This document shows, piece by piece, positions 16,970 through 24,925 of a stretch of DNA of 64,000 nucleotides (position 1 is the first letter of the stretch; each line of letters begins with the position of its first letter). Origin of the DNA: Lewinellaceae bacterium (lineage in GTDB: Bacteria > Bacteroidota > Bacteroidia > Chitinophagales > Saprospiraceae). The stretch covers positions 62,001 through 126,000 of the forward strand of contig JACJYN010000009.1 of NCBI GenBank assembly GCA_020636095.1, in the 5' to 3' direction. The notes under the pieces are model-generated. The model was not told the DNA's origin. It saw nothing but the letters and a program-made list of their open reading frames with translations, and did not search any database. The translations under genes were made by a program, and so were the position numbers.

Positions 16970-17793
16970 GCCAGTGTAAACTTTTTGGGAAACTCAAGAC
17001 TATTTTCCAGCGCTTCGACGAGGGTTTCGATCCCCTGCCGGCCTCTTTCGGCGTCCATCCGGGTCCACCGGTTGAGCAGAATCCACTTCAGCAGGTAACC
17101 CAGGACGACTTCCACGGTGAAGTAATTGAAGGTATTTAGGTCATCAATGAAGTTCCACTTAATCCGGTCGATGGCCTTTTCGCGTTCGGGTATTTTTTCC
17201 TGGGCCAGGGCGTGCATCAGCTTATCGAGGAAGGGCAGCTCGGCTGTCAGCCCAAAATCATGGGCGTGAGATTTTCGGACGGCCTCCGTCACCATATTTT
17301 CGCCGATGAATTGGCCTTCGGCCGGGAGTTGGTATTTCCGGATATTCCAGGCAGCCAGGATGTTTTTCAGGGAGTTCTCGAAGGTGAACCATTGATGCAG
17401 AAACCCGTTCGTATGCTCCAAAAGATATTCGTGACTCAGCCGGTAAGCTGGTTTTCCCAGCTCATCCCTAGTAAAGGGCGCCTCATTTTTGTAGTACTGG
17501 TGAAAGCGGTTCATATAGGAAGGCAGCAGGCCGGGCTCTTTCAGGCCTTCCTCCATGGCCTCCTGGGAGAATTGGCCCTGTTGGTTCCAGGGAGATGCTT
17601 CTTTCCCGAGAAGGTTTAACAAGTTTTGGTTGTCGGCCGGCAGGAAGATCAGCCGGGCCCGCTGTAGGTCGTCCGGATGGAGGCTCAGCCTGAGCTGCTC
17701 CATCAGTTCCGGAAGAAGGAGAGGCGCTTTGCTTTGCTCCAGGACCATGTCGGGGAGCCCTGAAATGAGGTAATAATAATTTCGTTTTTGCAT
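16966..17793 (-). CDS. DUF2764 family protein of the V-ATPase operon
   Basis: A 275-residue helical protein beginning MQKRNYYYLISGLPDMVLEQ, a typical DUF2764 start. Operons in Chlamydia, spirochaetes and Bacteroidota carry it between subunits E and A, where other operons carry subunit C, so a C-like connector role is a reasonable inference (no catalytic motif is seen). It overlaps subunit E by 1 bp and subunit A by 4 bp. Confidence 0.85.
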   Translation of the reverse strand: MQKRNYYYLISGLPDMVLEQSKAPLLLPELMEQLRLSLHPDDLQRARLIFLPADNQNLLNLLGKEASPWNQQGQFSQEAMEEGLKEPGLLPSYMNRFHQYYKNEAPFTRDELGKPAYRLSHEYLLEHTNGFLHQWFTFENSLKNILAAWNIRKYQLPAEGQFIGENMVTEAVRKSHAHDFGLTAELPFLDKLMHALAQEKIPEREKAIDRIKWNFIDDLNTFNYFTVEVVLGYLLKWILLNRWTRMDAERGRQGIETLVEALENSLEFPKKFTLA

Positions 17794-18410
17794 CAGTTTT
17801 TTCCGTAAAGTAAATCTTTGGTTTTGGGGCGCAGGTAATCCATGAAGAAAGATTCGAAGTCCTTATCGGTAAAGGAAATGATATAGCTGCCATCGGCCGG
17901 GCCGATGCGGAAGCCATTTTCCAGCCGGTTGTCGGGGTTGACCAGCAGCGGGCCGTTCAGGGCTGCTCTGGCCTTTTCGGCAAAATACCGGCCGAGTTCT
18001 TCTTTATCCTTTTCCGGAAGTAAGAGGGATAGGCCGCTTTGGCCTTCCTGGCCGGGTTGCCAGCTATCGATGAGGGATTCGATGATTTTTTTAATAAACT
18101 CCTTATCCGAAAAAGCCTGACGTACCGGCTCGGTAACCGCCCGGGTAGTGATGAGGTGGCTGATCTGCTGTTGCAGCGCATGGGTGGCCTGGCTGGCGGA
18201 GAGGCGGAGTTCAGAGGCTACATTTCGCTTGAGCTCTTCGGCTTCCTCCCGGGCCTGCCGACGGGCTTCACTGGCCTCTTTATGTGCTTGTTCCAGTATC
18301 CGTTCGGCTTTTCGCTCGGCATCTCTTACTATGGTGGTGGCCACTTCCTGTCCTTTGTTGACCCCTTCTTTGTAAATTTTGTCGAGCAATTCCTGGAGTT
18401 TTTGTTCCAT
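17793..18410 (-). CDS. ntpE: V-type ATPase subunit E (peripheral stalk)
   Basis: A 205-residue protein. Its N-terminal half is a long Ala/Glu/Arg coiled coil (residues 1-95, e.g. AERILEQAHKEASEARRQA), and it has a compact C-terminal domain, as in peripheral-stalk subunit E. It is the first gene of the operon. No separate G/H subunit, C or F gene is present, matching the reduced Chlamydia-type operon. Confidence 0.85.
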   Translation of the reverse strand: MEQKLQELLDKIYKEGVNKGQEVATTIVRDAERKAERILEQAHKEASEARRQAREEAEELKRNVASELRLSASQATHALQQQISHLITTRAVTEPVRQAFSDKEFIKKIIESLIDSWQPGQEGQSGLSLLLPEKDKEELGRYFAEKARAALNGPLLVNPDNRLENGFRIGPADGSYIISFTDKDFESFFMDYLRPKTKDLLYGKN

Positions 18411-18657
18411 ATGCTAGTTGTTTTATCAAGGAATGAATTTCTATGGCTTTCAAAGTAATTTTTTTTCAGCTCACCCAGAATGACATTCGTATCCTTCAGG
18501 GGTGATACTCGTCATCGTTTTCTGAAAAAAAGTGTGCTAAATTATGCCTGAGCACCTGCCATGTATGATAGCGAGCTCCATTTTGGTGTAGAGTGAGCAA
18601 ATTGGACACCTGCCGTTGCCGCTTTCTTCTTTTTTTTATTATTCATTTCCAAACTCT

Positions 18658-19476
18658 ATGCCCATGAAAAAGATACTGGTTCCTACCGATTTTTCCGGGA
18701 ATGCTTTAAACGCATTACTCTATGCCAAAGAACTGGCTTGTAAATTTGACAGCCACCTGACGGTGTTGCATACTTTTCAGGTGATTAAAAGGTCAGATAT
18801 GCTGGTTTCCATTGATGACATCCTCTATGAAGAGGCGGAAAAAGATATGGCGGCCTTTCTGGAAAAAGCTCCCTCCAAAAATCCGGTGGGAGTCAAGATC
18901 ACAAAAGGTGATGCCATCTCCTCTATTGTCAGCTACGCCAGAGATTGGGGCGCCAGCCTCATTGTGATGGGCACCCAGGGCGCCAGCGGGCTGAAAGAAG
19001 TGTTCATGGGCAGCACCACCGGAGGCGTGATACGGCATACTCACCACATCCCCGTTCTGTCTATTCCGGAAAATTTTGCGCCCCGGCCGATCCAAAACAT
19101 CGCTTTTGCCATCGCCAATATGAACCTGTCCGGCGAAGAGGCTATCGAGCCCCTCCGGGAATTGGCCCGCCGGTTTGACGCCAAGGTACATATTTTTCAT
19201 AGCGTCAAAGACAAGGACGAGGCGGATAAGGCAAAATTGATGGAGACAGCCAGCTGGTTGGAAGGCTTGCCCTATACGTTTTCGCTGGAGGAAGAACGAG
19301 GCAACCTCCACGAAACCATTAAAGCCTTCGTGAAATCGGTGGATGCCGATATGCTCTGCCTGGTGCGCCGCAAGCATGGCACTATTGGCTTCTTCGAACG
19401 GCTCTTCAAGACGAGCGCCACGCTCCAGGAGGCCTTCCACTGTGAACTGCCGCTGCTGGTGTTGCATAGTGAGTGA
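18658..19476 (+). CDS. Universal stress protein, tandem domains
   Basis: About 272 residues starting MPMKKILVPTDFSGNALNAL (ATG at 18658, or 18664). An upstream in-frame ATG at 18616 would add a 14-residue tail that is not Usp-like. Domain 1 carries the ATP-loop signature GTQGASGLKEVFMGS. Domain 2 (after about 150) has lost it. The gene is divergent from the V-ATPase operon, with a 247-bp spacer likely holding both promoters. Confidence 0.82.
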   Translation: MPMKKILVPTDFSGNALNALLYAKELACKFDSHLTVLHTFQVIKRSDMLVSIDDILYEEAEKDMAAFLEKAPSKNPVGVKITKGDAISSIVSYARDWGASLIVMGTQGASGLKEVFMGSTTGGVIRHTHHIPVLSIPENFAPRPIQNIAFAIANMNLSGEEAIEPLRELARRFDAKVHIFHSVKDKDEADKAKLMETASWLEGLPYTFSLEEERGNLHETIKAFVKSVDADMLCLVRRKHGTIGFFERLFKTSATLQEAFHCELPLLVLHSE

Positions 19477-19575
19477 GTGGTTGGACAGGTTTGGATTACG
19501 AATAACTGGCCTTTATCCAATTTTTGATGGAAGGTTATTTTCTCCTCTCCAGGTCAAGTAACCTTTGCCTTATTC

Positions 19576-20130
19576 CTAATCCAACTTCTCCGGCCCATCC
19601 GAATTGTTGTGCAACCGCCAGCGTTCGTCCTGTATCGATTTATAGATGATCTCATAATCAAGGCCGTTAGCCAGCAGTTGGTCGAGGGCCTCGGTCATCA
19701 ATTGGTAATCTTTACGGGATTCTCTTACGCCGAATACGTTGTAAACTGAATTGGCGGGAATGGCCATTCCTTTATCCAGGGTGGAAGCAGATATACTAAT
19801 GATGCTATCCAACTTTGGCGCTTTCGACGCCAGGAAAGCAAACAGATTGTTGCCATAATCGGCCAGGTTGTATCTTTTTTCCTGGTAGATCAGGGCCACC
19901 GACTCAATGATGGCCGGGCCCATCCCATGGTTCTTCAGGTTCACCTCAAAGATATGATCAGCCGTATTTCGGGTAGTGGAAATATCGAGGTAGGGCATGA
20001 TCGAAATGTAATTCTGCCTGCTCATGATATTGGTCTGATAGATAAAGATCACCAGCGTGATAAAGCTGATGCTGATCGCGGAGAGGCCGAGCAACTTGTC
20101 GGAATTCCAATTTTTCCGGGTCCTGGACAT
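19576..20130 (-). CDS. Membrane-anchored protein of unknown function
   Basis: One N-terminal membrane helix (LLGLSAISISFITLVIFIYQ) after a short basic stretch, then an extracytoplasmic domain of about 130 residues with a beta-rich pattern (YLDISTTRNTADHIFEVNLK). The start is placed at MSRTRKNWNSD (20130); an upstream ATG at 20169 adds 13 unconvincing residues. No family is recognised, and the neighbours give no clue. Confidence 0.6.
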   Translation of the reverse strand: MSRTRKNWNSDKLLGLSAISISFITLVIFIYQTNIMSRQNYISIMPYLDISTTRNTADHIFEVNLKNHGMGPAIIESVALIYQEKRYNLADYGNNLFAFLASKAPKLDSIISISASTLDKGMAIPANSVYNVFGVRESRKDYQLMTEALDQLLANGLDYEIIYKSIQDERWRLHNNSDGPEKLD

Positions 20131-20265
20131 CTGAGATTCTTTAAGTGAGTTCGGGCTTAAATGTACCAAAAAACCGCAGATTTAAAAAAGGGTGCAGCTC
20201 GGTTCAAAGCTACCTCTTCTCCTTATTCATCACCGGCCATGACGGCTCCCAATATAAAAACAGTA

Positions 20266-20294
20266 CTCCCCGGAGCCCGAAAGCAACCGGGGAG
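20266..20294. other. GC-rich hairpin
   Basis: CTCCCCGG/CCGGGGAG, an 8-bp stem with a 13-nt loop, lies between the cco operon end and the membrane-anchored protein gene. Confidence 0.45.
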
Positions 20295-20331
20295 CACATT
20301 CAAGGTAATTGACACAAGTTCTTAATTGTTG

Positions 20332-20395
20332 GGCCGGGATACTTGACGCGTTTGCCTGAGAGGAGGTTGCCGGAAACTCGTTAACTATCCCGGCC
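20332..20395. terminator. Long hairpin at the end of the cco operon
   Basis: GGCCGGGATA...GTTT pairs with AAAC...TATCCCGGCC over about 22 bp with three mismatches, 3 bp beyond the stop of the SafE-like gene. There is no clear T-run, so it may be an RNA 3'-end stabiliser or a repeat. Confidence 0.5.
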
Positions 20396-20397
20396 GT

Positions 20398-21096
20398 CTA
20401 TTTGCACATCGGCGCATTCTGCATGTCATTCCAGAACTGCAGCCCCGTAGGCACATCAAAATTCAGCCCCCGCAGGATGAACAGCACCGCAAAGGCCACC
20501 AGGAACACCGGAACCAGTTTGCGCAGGCGTGCGCGCCACTTCAGTTGGATGAATTGCCCTGCCAGCGCGGTGGCGAGCATGAGGGGGATGGTGCCCAGTC
20601 CGAAGAGCGCCATGTACAGGGCGCTGTTGAAGATGCTGCCGGCGGCCAGCGCGCCCGCAATGGCCATGTAAACCAGCCCACAGGGTAGCAGGCCGTTCAG
20701 CATGCCGACCAGGAACAGTTTGCCAGGGCCTTGCTGTCGCAGCAGCCGGCCCAGTTGCCTTTTTACCCAGCTGTTCAGTTGCTGCACGAATGGAATCCGC
20801 AGCAGGCGGCTTTCCACATTGATGGAAAACAGGGCGATAGCTAACAAGAGGATACCCAGCCCGATGGATACATAAGACTGAAAACCCGCCAGGAAAAACC
20901 CGCGGCCCACCAGGCCGATGAACAGGCCGAGCAGGCCGTAAGTGGCCACCCGGCCTATGTTGTAAAGCAATACATTGCCGGTGGTATGCCACCGGTGGCT
21001 TCCCTGGTAGGGCAGCGAAAGGGCAATCGGGCCGCACATGCCTACACAGTGCAGGCTACCCAGTAATCCGATCGTGAATGCCGTCCACAGCGCCAT
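20398..21096 (-). CDS. Sulfite exporter TauE/SafE family membrane protein
   Basis: About 232 residues from MALWTAFTIGLLGSLHCVGM (start 21096; the frame extends to 21144 without a likely start). It has six to seven membrane helices and an N-terminal HCVGMCGP motif. This SafE/CcoI-neighbour type commonly sits at the end of Bacteroidota cbb3 operons, where copper or thiol handling during oxidase assembly is suspected. It is the last gene of the cco cluster. The transported substrate is unknown. Confidence 0.8.
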   Translation of the reverse strand: MALWTAFTIGLLGSLHCVGMCGPIALSLPYQGSHRWHTTGNVLLYNIGRVATYGLLGLFIGLVGRGFFLAGFQSYVSIGLGILLLAIALFSINVESRLLRIPFVQQLNSWVKRQLGRLLRQQGPGKLFLVGMLNGLLPCGLVYMAIAGALAAGSIFNSALYMALFGLGTIPLMLATALAGQFIQLKWRARLRKLVPVFLVAFAVLFILRGLNFDVPTGLQFWNDMQNAPMCK

Positions 21097-21158
21097 ATCT
21101 TGGTCGTGTTTAAATATTGCAAAAAACCTCAACCTCAGCCTCAACTCAACCCCAGCAA

Positions 21159-21599
21159 CTAAATATTGATGGTTTCCTCCTTGTAGAATTCTTTACCCTC
21201 TGCTTTCCAGTTGACCTTCACTTTCCATCTGCCGGGGCGCAGCCCCTGCGTAGGAATGTGCTGTACATGGCCGGCATCGGCCTGCACCGGCAACCTGAAA
21301 TCACTTCGCTGGTCAGAAGGGCAGAAGAAGTACACTTCTCCGGATACCTCTTCAAATTCGGCGGGGAAGTGAAGCTCCACTTCCGCCTTCTGTATCTTGT
21401 TCCAAATCTTCAGGTCCTCTTCCAGCTGCTGAGCGTTCACCAGCTTGTTGTAGTGTTGCTGATAGGCCAGGTCATCGGCGTAGTAATGCTCTGAAACCAG
21501 GCTGTGGTCATACTGAGTCGACCGGTATACGGCAAACACCAGCACCAGCACAAAAACCGAGTAAAATATGGTAATTCCGGTTCCCCAATTAAATTTCAT
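21159..21599 (-). CDS. ccoH: FixH/CcoH family cbb3 oxidase accessory protein
   Basis: A 146-residue protein: one N-terminal membrane helix (GITIFYSVFVLVLVFAVYRS) followed by YDHSLVSEHYYADDLAYQ, the hallmark of Bacteroidota FixH, and a periplasmic beta-domain. It helps assemble or stabilise cbb3 oxidase. It lies between CcoG and the SafE-like gene. Confidence 0.85.
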   Translation of the reverse strand: MKFNWGTGITIFYSVFVLVLVFAVYRSTQYDHSLVSEHYYADDLAYQQHYNKLVNAQQLEEDLKIWNKIQKAEVELHFPAEFEEVSGEVYFFCPSDQRSDFRLPVQADAGHVQHIPTQGLRPGRWKVKVNWKAEGKEFYKEETINI

Positions 21600-21731
21600 G
21601 ACTTTTGCTTTTTAGTTTTTTTTGCCTGGGTTTTTCGCCAGGGCTTACAGTAACTGAATATCAAAACCTTCGCCCCCGGATAGAAAGCCTGTGGCCAACA
21701 ATTCAACAATTTTCCTACCCAATCCTGTACT

Positions 21732-21752
21732 TCCCACTTCCGACTTCCCCCT
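21732..21752. repeat. TTCCGAC-type heptamers at the ccoG stop
   Basis: Degenerate 7-bp units (ACTTCCCACTTCCGACTTCC) lie against the ccoG stop codon. They are the same family as the units inside cysH and the MbnH-like gene. Confidence 0.5.
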
Positions 21753-23286
21753 ACCTCCCCGGCGCCATAAAGTTCGTATTCACTTCATCGACCAGCTCTC
21801 CATTGGTGTAGACCTCGACGACGACCTCCGTTTTGTGGCCTTGCAGGGCGCTTTTTTCCAGGATGATGAACAACGCCCCTTCCGCCACCTTGCCGGCTTC
21901 GGCGGTGGGCGCCTGGCCGATCAATTGAATAGTTCCGGTAGCTTCCATGCCTCCCGCCAGGCGGAATTCCACCGGCATCTCTTTATTGGTTTTGTTGATC
22001 ACCTGGTAATTGTAGAGGTTGCTGACATGGGTTTCGTCGACCTGTTGGGGCAATACGCCGGGGGTGCGCAGCAGCAGGGTCTCTACATCCGTCCGGGCAG
22101 TCAGTAATACGATATTGACGATGATCAGGATGGCCAGCACGATGGTGTAGGCGATCACCCGGCCGGTAAAGAGTTTTTTACGCCCTTCGACGATGCCGTT
22201 GTAGCTGTCGTAGCGGATAAGCCCTTTGGGCCGGTTGATCTTTTCCATCACTTCATCGCAGGCGTCTATACAAGCGGTACAGTTGACGCATTCCAGCTGG
22301 GTGCCGTCGCGGATATCGATTCCGGTGGGGCAGACCTGCACGCAAAGCGTACAGTCGATACAGTCGCCCAATTTGGCCTTCATCTCTTCAGCGGGGTTGC
22401 CGTTGGAGGCACTCTTCCCGGCGTAGGCCGTTGCGGGTTCCACCTCAGCCGTACTGACGTCACTCTGGATTTTTGTCAACGGATCGTTGCCCGTCTTGGC
22501 CTTCTTGCTCTTCTTTAGCTTACCTCGCGGCTCTCCCCGCACAAAATCATAGGCCACCACGATGGAGTTTTGGTCCAGCATGACTCCCTGCAGGCGGCCG
22601 TAGGGGCAAATGGTAACACAAACCTGTTCCCGCAGATAGGAAAAGACAAAATAGAATGCTCCGGAAAAGAGGAGCATGATGATAAAACCGGCCAGGTGCT
22701 GGGATATGGGTTCGGTAATGATGCTGATCACCTCGTCTATACCGATGATATAGGCCAGAAAAGTATTGGCTACCAGGACGGCAATGGCAAAGAAGATGGC
22801 TTGCTTGCCCCCTTTCTTGATGATCTTATCGGTTGTCCAGGGGGCCTTGTCAAGCCGGCGTTGGGCATTGGCGTCTCCTTCGATAGCATATTCGATCTTT
22901 CGGAATACCATTTCCATGAAGATGGTCTGCGGGCAGACCCATCCGCAAAACAGCCGCCCCCATACTACCGTAAACAGTACGATGAATACGATAAAGGTGA
23001 GCATGGCCAGCACGAACAGGTGAAAGTCCTGCGGCATAAATGTGATTCCAAACAGGATGAACTTGCGCTCCAGGATATTGAACAGCAGGATAGGCTCCCC
23101 ATTGACCTTGATAAAAGGCATTCCAAAGAGAAAGGCCAGCAACACCCAGCTCAGGTAGGTGCGTGCGTTGGTGTAGGGGCCTTTGGGCTTTTTCGGATAC
23201 ATCCATACCCGCTTGCCCGTATCATCGACCGTAGCTATCGAGTCCCGATAAGCTTCTGTGTCTCTAATTGGCTCGCTTGCGCTCAT
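21751..23286 (-). CDS. ccoG: Cytochrome c oxidase accessory protein CcoG (FixG/RdxA)
   Basis: A 511-residue membrane iron-sulfur protein. Membrane helices lie at about 45-65, 90-115, 165-185 and 200-225. Two ferredoxin-type clusters follow: CIDCTLCVQVCP and CVNCTACIDAC. A last helix near 345 precedes a C-terminal immunoglobulin-like domain. CcoG is implicated in copper reduction for cbb3 oxidase assembly. A 378-bp repeat-filled spacer separates it from ccoP. Confidence 0.93.
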   Translation of the reverse strand: MSASEPIRDTEAYRDSIATVDDTGKRVWMYPKKPKGPYTNARTYLSWVLLAFLFGMPFIKVNGEPILLFNILERKFILFGITFMPQDFHLFVLAMLTFIVFIVLFTVVWGRLFCGWVCPQTIFMEMVFRKIEYAIEGDANAQRRLDKAPWTTDKIIKKGGKQAIFFAIAVLVANTFLAYIIGIDEVISIITEPISQHLAGFIIMLLFSGAFYFVFSYLREQVCVTICPYGRLQGVMLDQNSIVVAYDFVRGEPRGKLKKSKKAKTGNDPLTKIQSDVSTAEVEPATAYAGKSASNGNPAEEMKAKLGDCIDCTLCVQVCPTGIDIRDGTQLECVNCTACIDACDEVMEKINRPKGLIRYDSYNGIVEGRKKLFTGRVIAYTIVLAILIIVNIVLLTARTDVETLLLRTPGVLPQQVDETHVSNLYNYQVINKTNKEMPVEFRLAGGMEATGTIQLIGQAPTAEAGKVAEGALFIILEKSALQGHKTEVVVEVYTNGELVDEVNTNFMAPGR

Positions 23287-23308
23287 AATAAAATCAAATT
23301 TTATTTTA

Positions 23309-23466
23309 GGGGTTTGGAAATAAATAAGGTACTCAAAATGGCGCAGTTATTTTTTCGCTGGGCTAGGCGCGAAGAGTGAGCATAGCCCAGCTACGTGAAT
23401 GATGAGCAACGACGCCCAGCGGAAAAAGAACAAGCCAGATGGGTAGGTTATTTATTTCCAAACCCC
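23309..23466. repeat. Palindromic intergenic element, copy 1
   Basis: The arms GGGGTTTGGAAATAAATAA and TTATTTATTTCCAAACCCC enclose a second stem CGCTGGGC/GCCCAGCG and a core AGGCGCGAAGA..GCATAGCCCAGCTACG..GAGCAACG. The core is shared with 43831-43995 and, more loosely, with 34637-34800 and 45350-45521. It is 158 bp long and lies directly upstream of ccoG. Confidence 0.8.
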
Positions 23467-23548
23467 TTAAGGTTTGGGTATGGGCGTTTATTGGGTTCGA
23501 AAAGAGGGAGCATAAGAGTGATGAGGTGATGGTCTTCTAATATTCCAC

Positions 23549-23668
23549 ATCACCCCATCACCCCATCACCCCATCACTATATCACTATATCACCCCATCA
23601 CTATATCACCCCATCACTATATCACCCCATCACTATATCACCCCATCACTATATCACTATATCACTAC
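23549..23668. repeat. 8-bp minisatellite, 15 units
   Basis: Fifteen exact-length 8-bp units of two kinds, ATCACCCC (C) and ATCACTAT (T), run in the order CCCTTCTCTCTCTT plus a final ATCACTAC. The array covers the last 4 bp of ccoP. A short inverted stretch (GTGATGAGGTGATGG) precedes it, so the array can fold back. Confidence 0.9.
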
Positions 23669-24645
23669 TGCATCCCAATGGCGTCCGCTTCCTGTTTTTT
23701 TGCGGCGCCCGTCGCGGACGTATCTGCTGGCGCGGCGTTGTCCACCTGCTGCTGGTAGAGCTCACCCTGCGGCTCTTTGGGGTTGGGTGGGTTGGTGCCC
23801 TGCAGACTCAGGATGTAGCTGGCTACCTGTTCCATTTCCAACGGTTTGAGCTGGTCCTTCCAGGATATCATCCCCTTTTCGGGAACGCCGTATTTAATGG
23901 TCTTGAAGAGATCCTTAATATCTCCGCCGTGTATCCAGTAGGGGTCGGTCATATTAGGGCCGATCCCGCCTTCTCCCTGCATGCCGTGGCAGGTGAAGCA
24001 GGTGCCTTTGCCTTCATAGATTGTTTTGCCGGCGGCCAGCGATTGCGCATCGGTAAGCAGTTCTGCATTGGTCTCATCTACCTGGCTGGATTGGGTGGCC
24101 AGGTAGGCCTGTACAGCCTTTTCGGCTCGCTCCATTTCCATCTTGTACTCCTCGGTAGAGCTGGGCCCTGCGTCCGTGAAATGGTAGTAGGTATAATAGA
24201 CGACCGCAAAGGCAATGCTGAGGTAAAACATGGCCACCCACCAGGGTGGAAGGACGTTGTCCAGCTCCCGAATGCCATCGTACTCGTGGTCGAAAAGGAT
24301 GTCTTCTTCTTTTTCGACTGGCACCACATGGGTCATGCGCTTGTAAAGCCGATGGAAGAGGGATTGTTGCGGTTTTTGAACTTCCTCTTTAAACGCTTCG
24401 ATACCCTGTTCCTGATAAATGCGGATTTGTTGCACTTTGACCATGATGTTGAGCAGGTTGTACAACGCAACAAGGGCGGCAATAAAAACGGCGGCAGCTA
24501 AAAAAAGCAGGCCGTAAGACAGCAGTCCGTCGTAAAAGTAAGGATTGCCGCCTGCCCCGTCAGCCGCCGCCTGGCCCCAGCTGGTGGTAGATAGCAAGAG
24601 CAGGGGCAGGGCTGCCGGTATCAATTTGAGGGTTTTATTTTTCAT
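23665..24645 (-). CDS. ccoP: cbb3 oxidase cytochrome c subunit CcoP (single haem)
   Basis: About 326 residues from MKNKTLKLIPAALPLLLL (24645; 24654 is possible). A signal-peptide-like helix is followed by a membrane helix, the CcoP N-domain (FDHEYDGIRELDNVLPPWWV, then a helix) and one cytochrome c domain with CFTCH and an axial Met near the end (EKGMISWKDQL). Proteobacterial CcoP has two haem sites; only one CxxCH is visible here. It overlaps ccoQ by 11 bp. Confidence 0.88.
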   Translation of the reverse strand: MKNKTLKLIPAALPLLLLSTTSWGQAAADGAGGNPYFYDGLLSYGLLFLAAAVFIAALVALYNLLNIMVKVQQIRIYQEQGIEAFKEEVQKPQQSLFHRLYKRMTHVVPVEKEEDILFDHEYDGIRELDNVLPPWWVAMFYLSIAFAVVYYTYYHFTDAGPSSTEEYKMEMERAEKAVQAYLATQSSQVDETNAELLTDAQSLAAGKTIYEGKGTCFTCHGMQGEGGIGPNMTDPYWIHGGDIKDLFKTIKYGVPEKGMISWKDQLKPLEMEQVASYILSLQGTNPPNPKEPQGELYQQQVDNAAPADTSATGAAKKQEADAIGMQ

Positions 24646-24832
24646 GGTTATCATTTTCAGAGTTAACAGGATTGGAGTCATCCAATGGCATACTTGCCAT
24701 CCTATTGATATAAGCCGGGTTGTGCTTGAACACCAGCACCACACTGATCATGAAGATCGCCACAAAGGTGATAAGGGCAGATATGGCCATCCAGTTGATG
24801 CTTCCGGCGTTTTCGAGAATGTGTTTGAACAT
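24635..24832 (-). CDS. ccoQ: Small CcoQ-like subunit
   Basis: A 65-residue protein with one membrane helix (ISALITFVAIFMISVVLVF) and a hydrophilic tail ending NSENDNHEK. Size, position between ccoNO and ccoP, and topology fit a CcoQ-type assembly/stability subunit. Sequence conservation in this family is low, so the call rests mainly on context. Confidence 0.75.
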   Translation of the reverse strand: MFKHILENAGSINWMAISALITFVAIFMISVVLVFKHNPAYINRMASMPLDDSNPVNSENDNHEK

Positions 24833-24854
24833 GGTTGATTGCTTTTGATGGTTT

Positions 24855-24924
24855 TGGCTACTGGCATTTAGCTATTGGCGGTTAGCGCTCTTTGCCAACC
24901 GCCAACGGCTAATGGCCAACCGCT
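24855..24924. repeat. Inverted heptamer-type repeat (TTGGC/GCCAA words)
   Basis: Multiple copies of TAGCTATTGGC-like words on the left face GCCAACGGCTAATGGCCAACC on the right, forming an imperfect palindrome in the spacer between ccoNO and ccoQ. Confidence 0.5.
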
Positions 24925-24925
24925 T

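Noticed and set aside
23549..23668. CRISPR-like array
   Set aside because: Units are 8 bp with no spacers, so it is a minisatellite.
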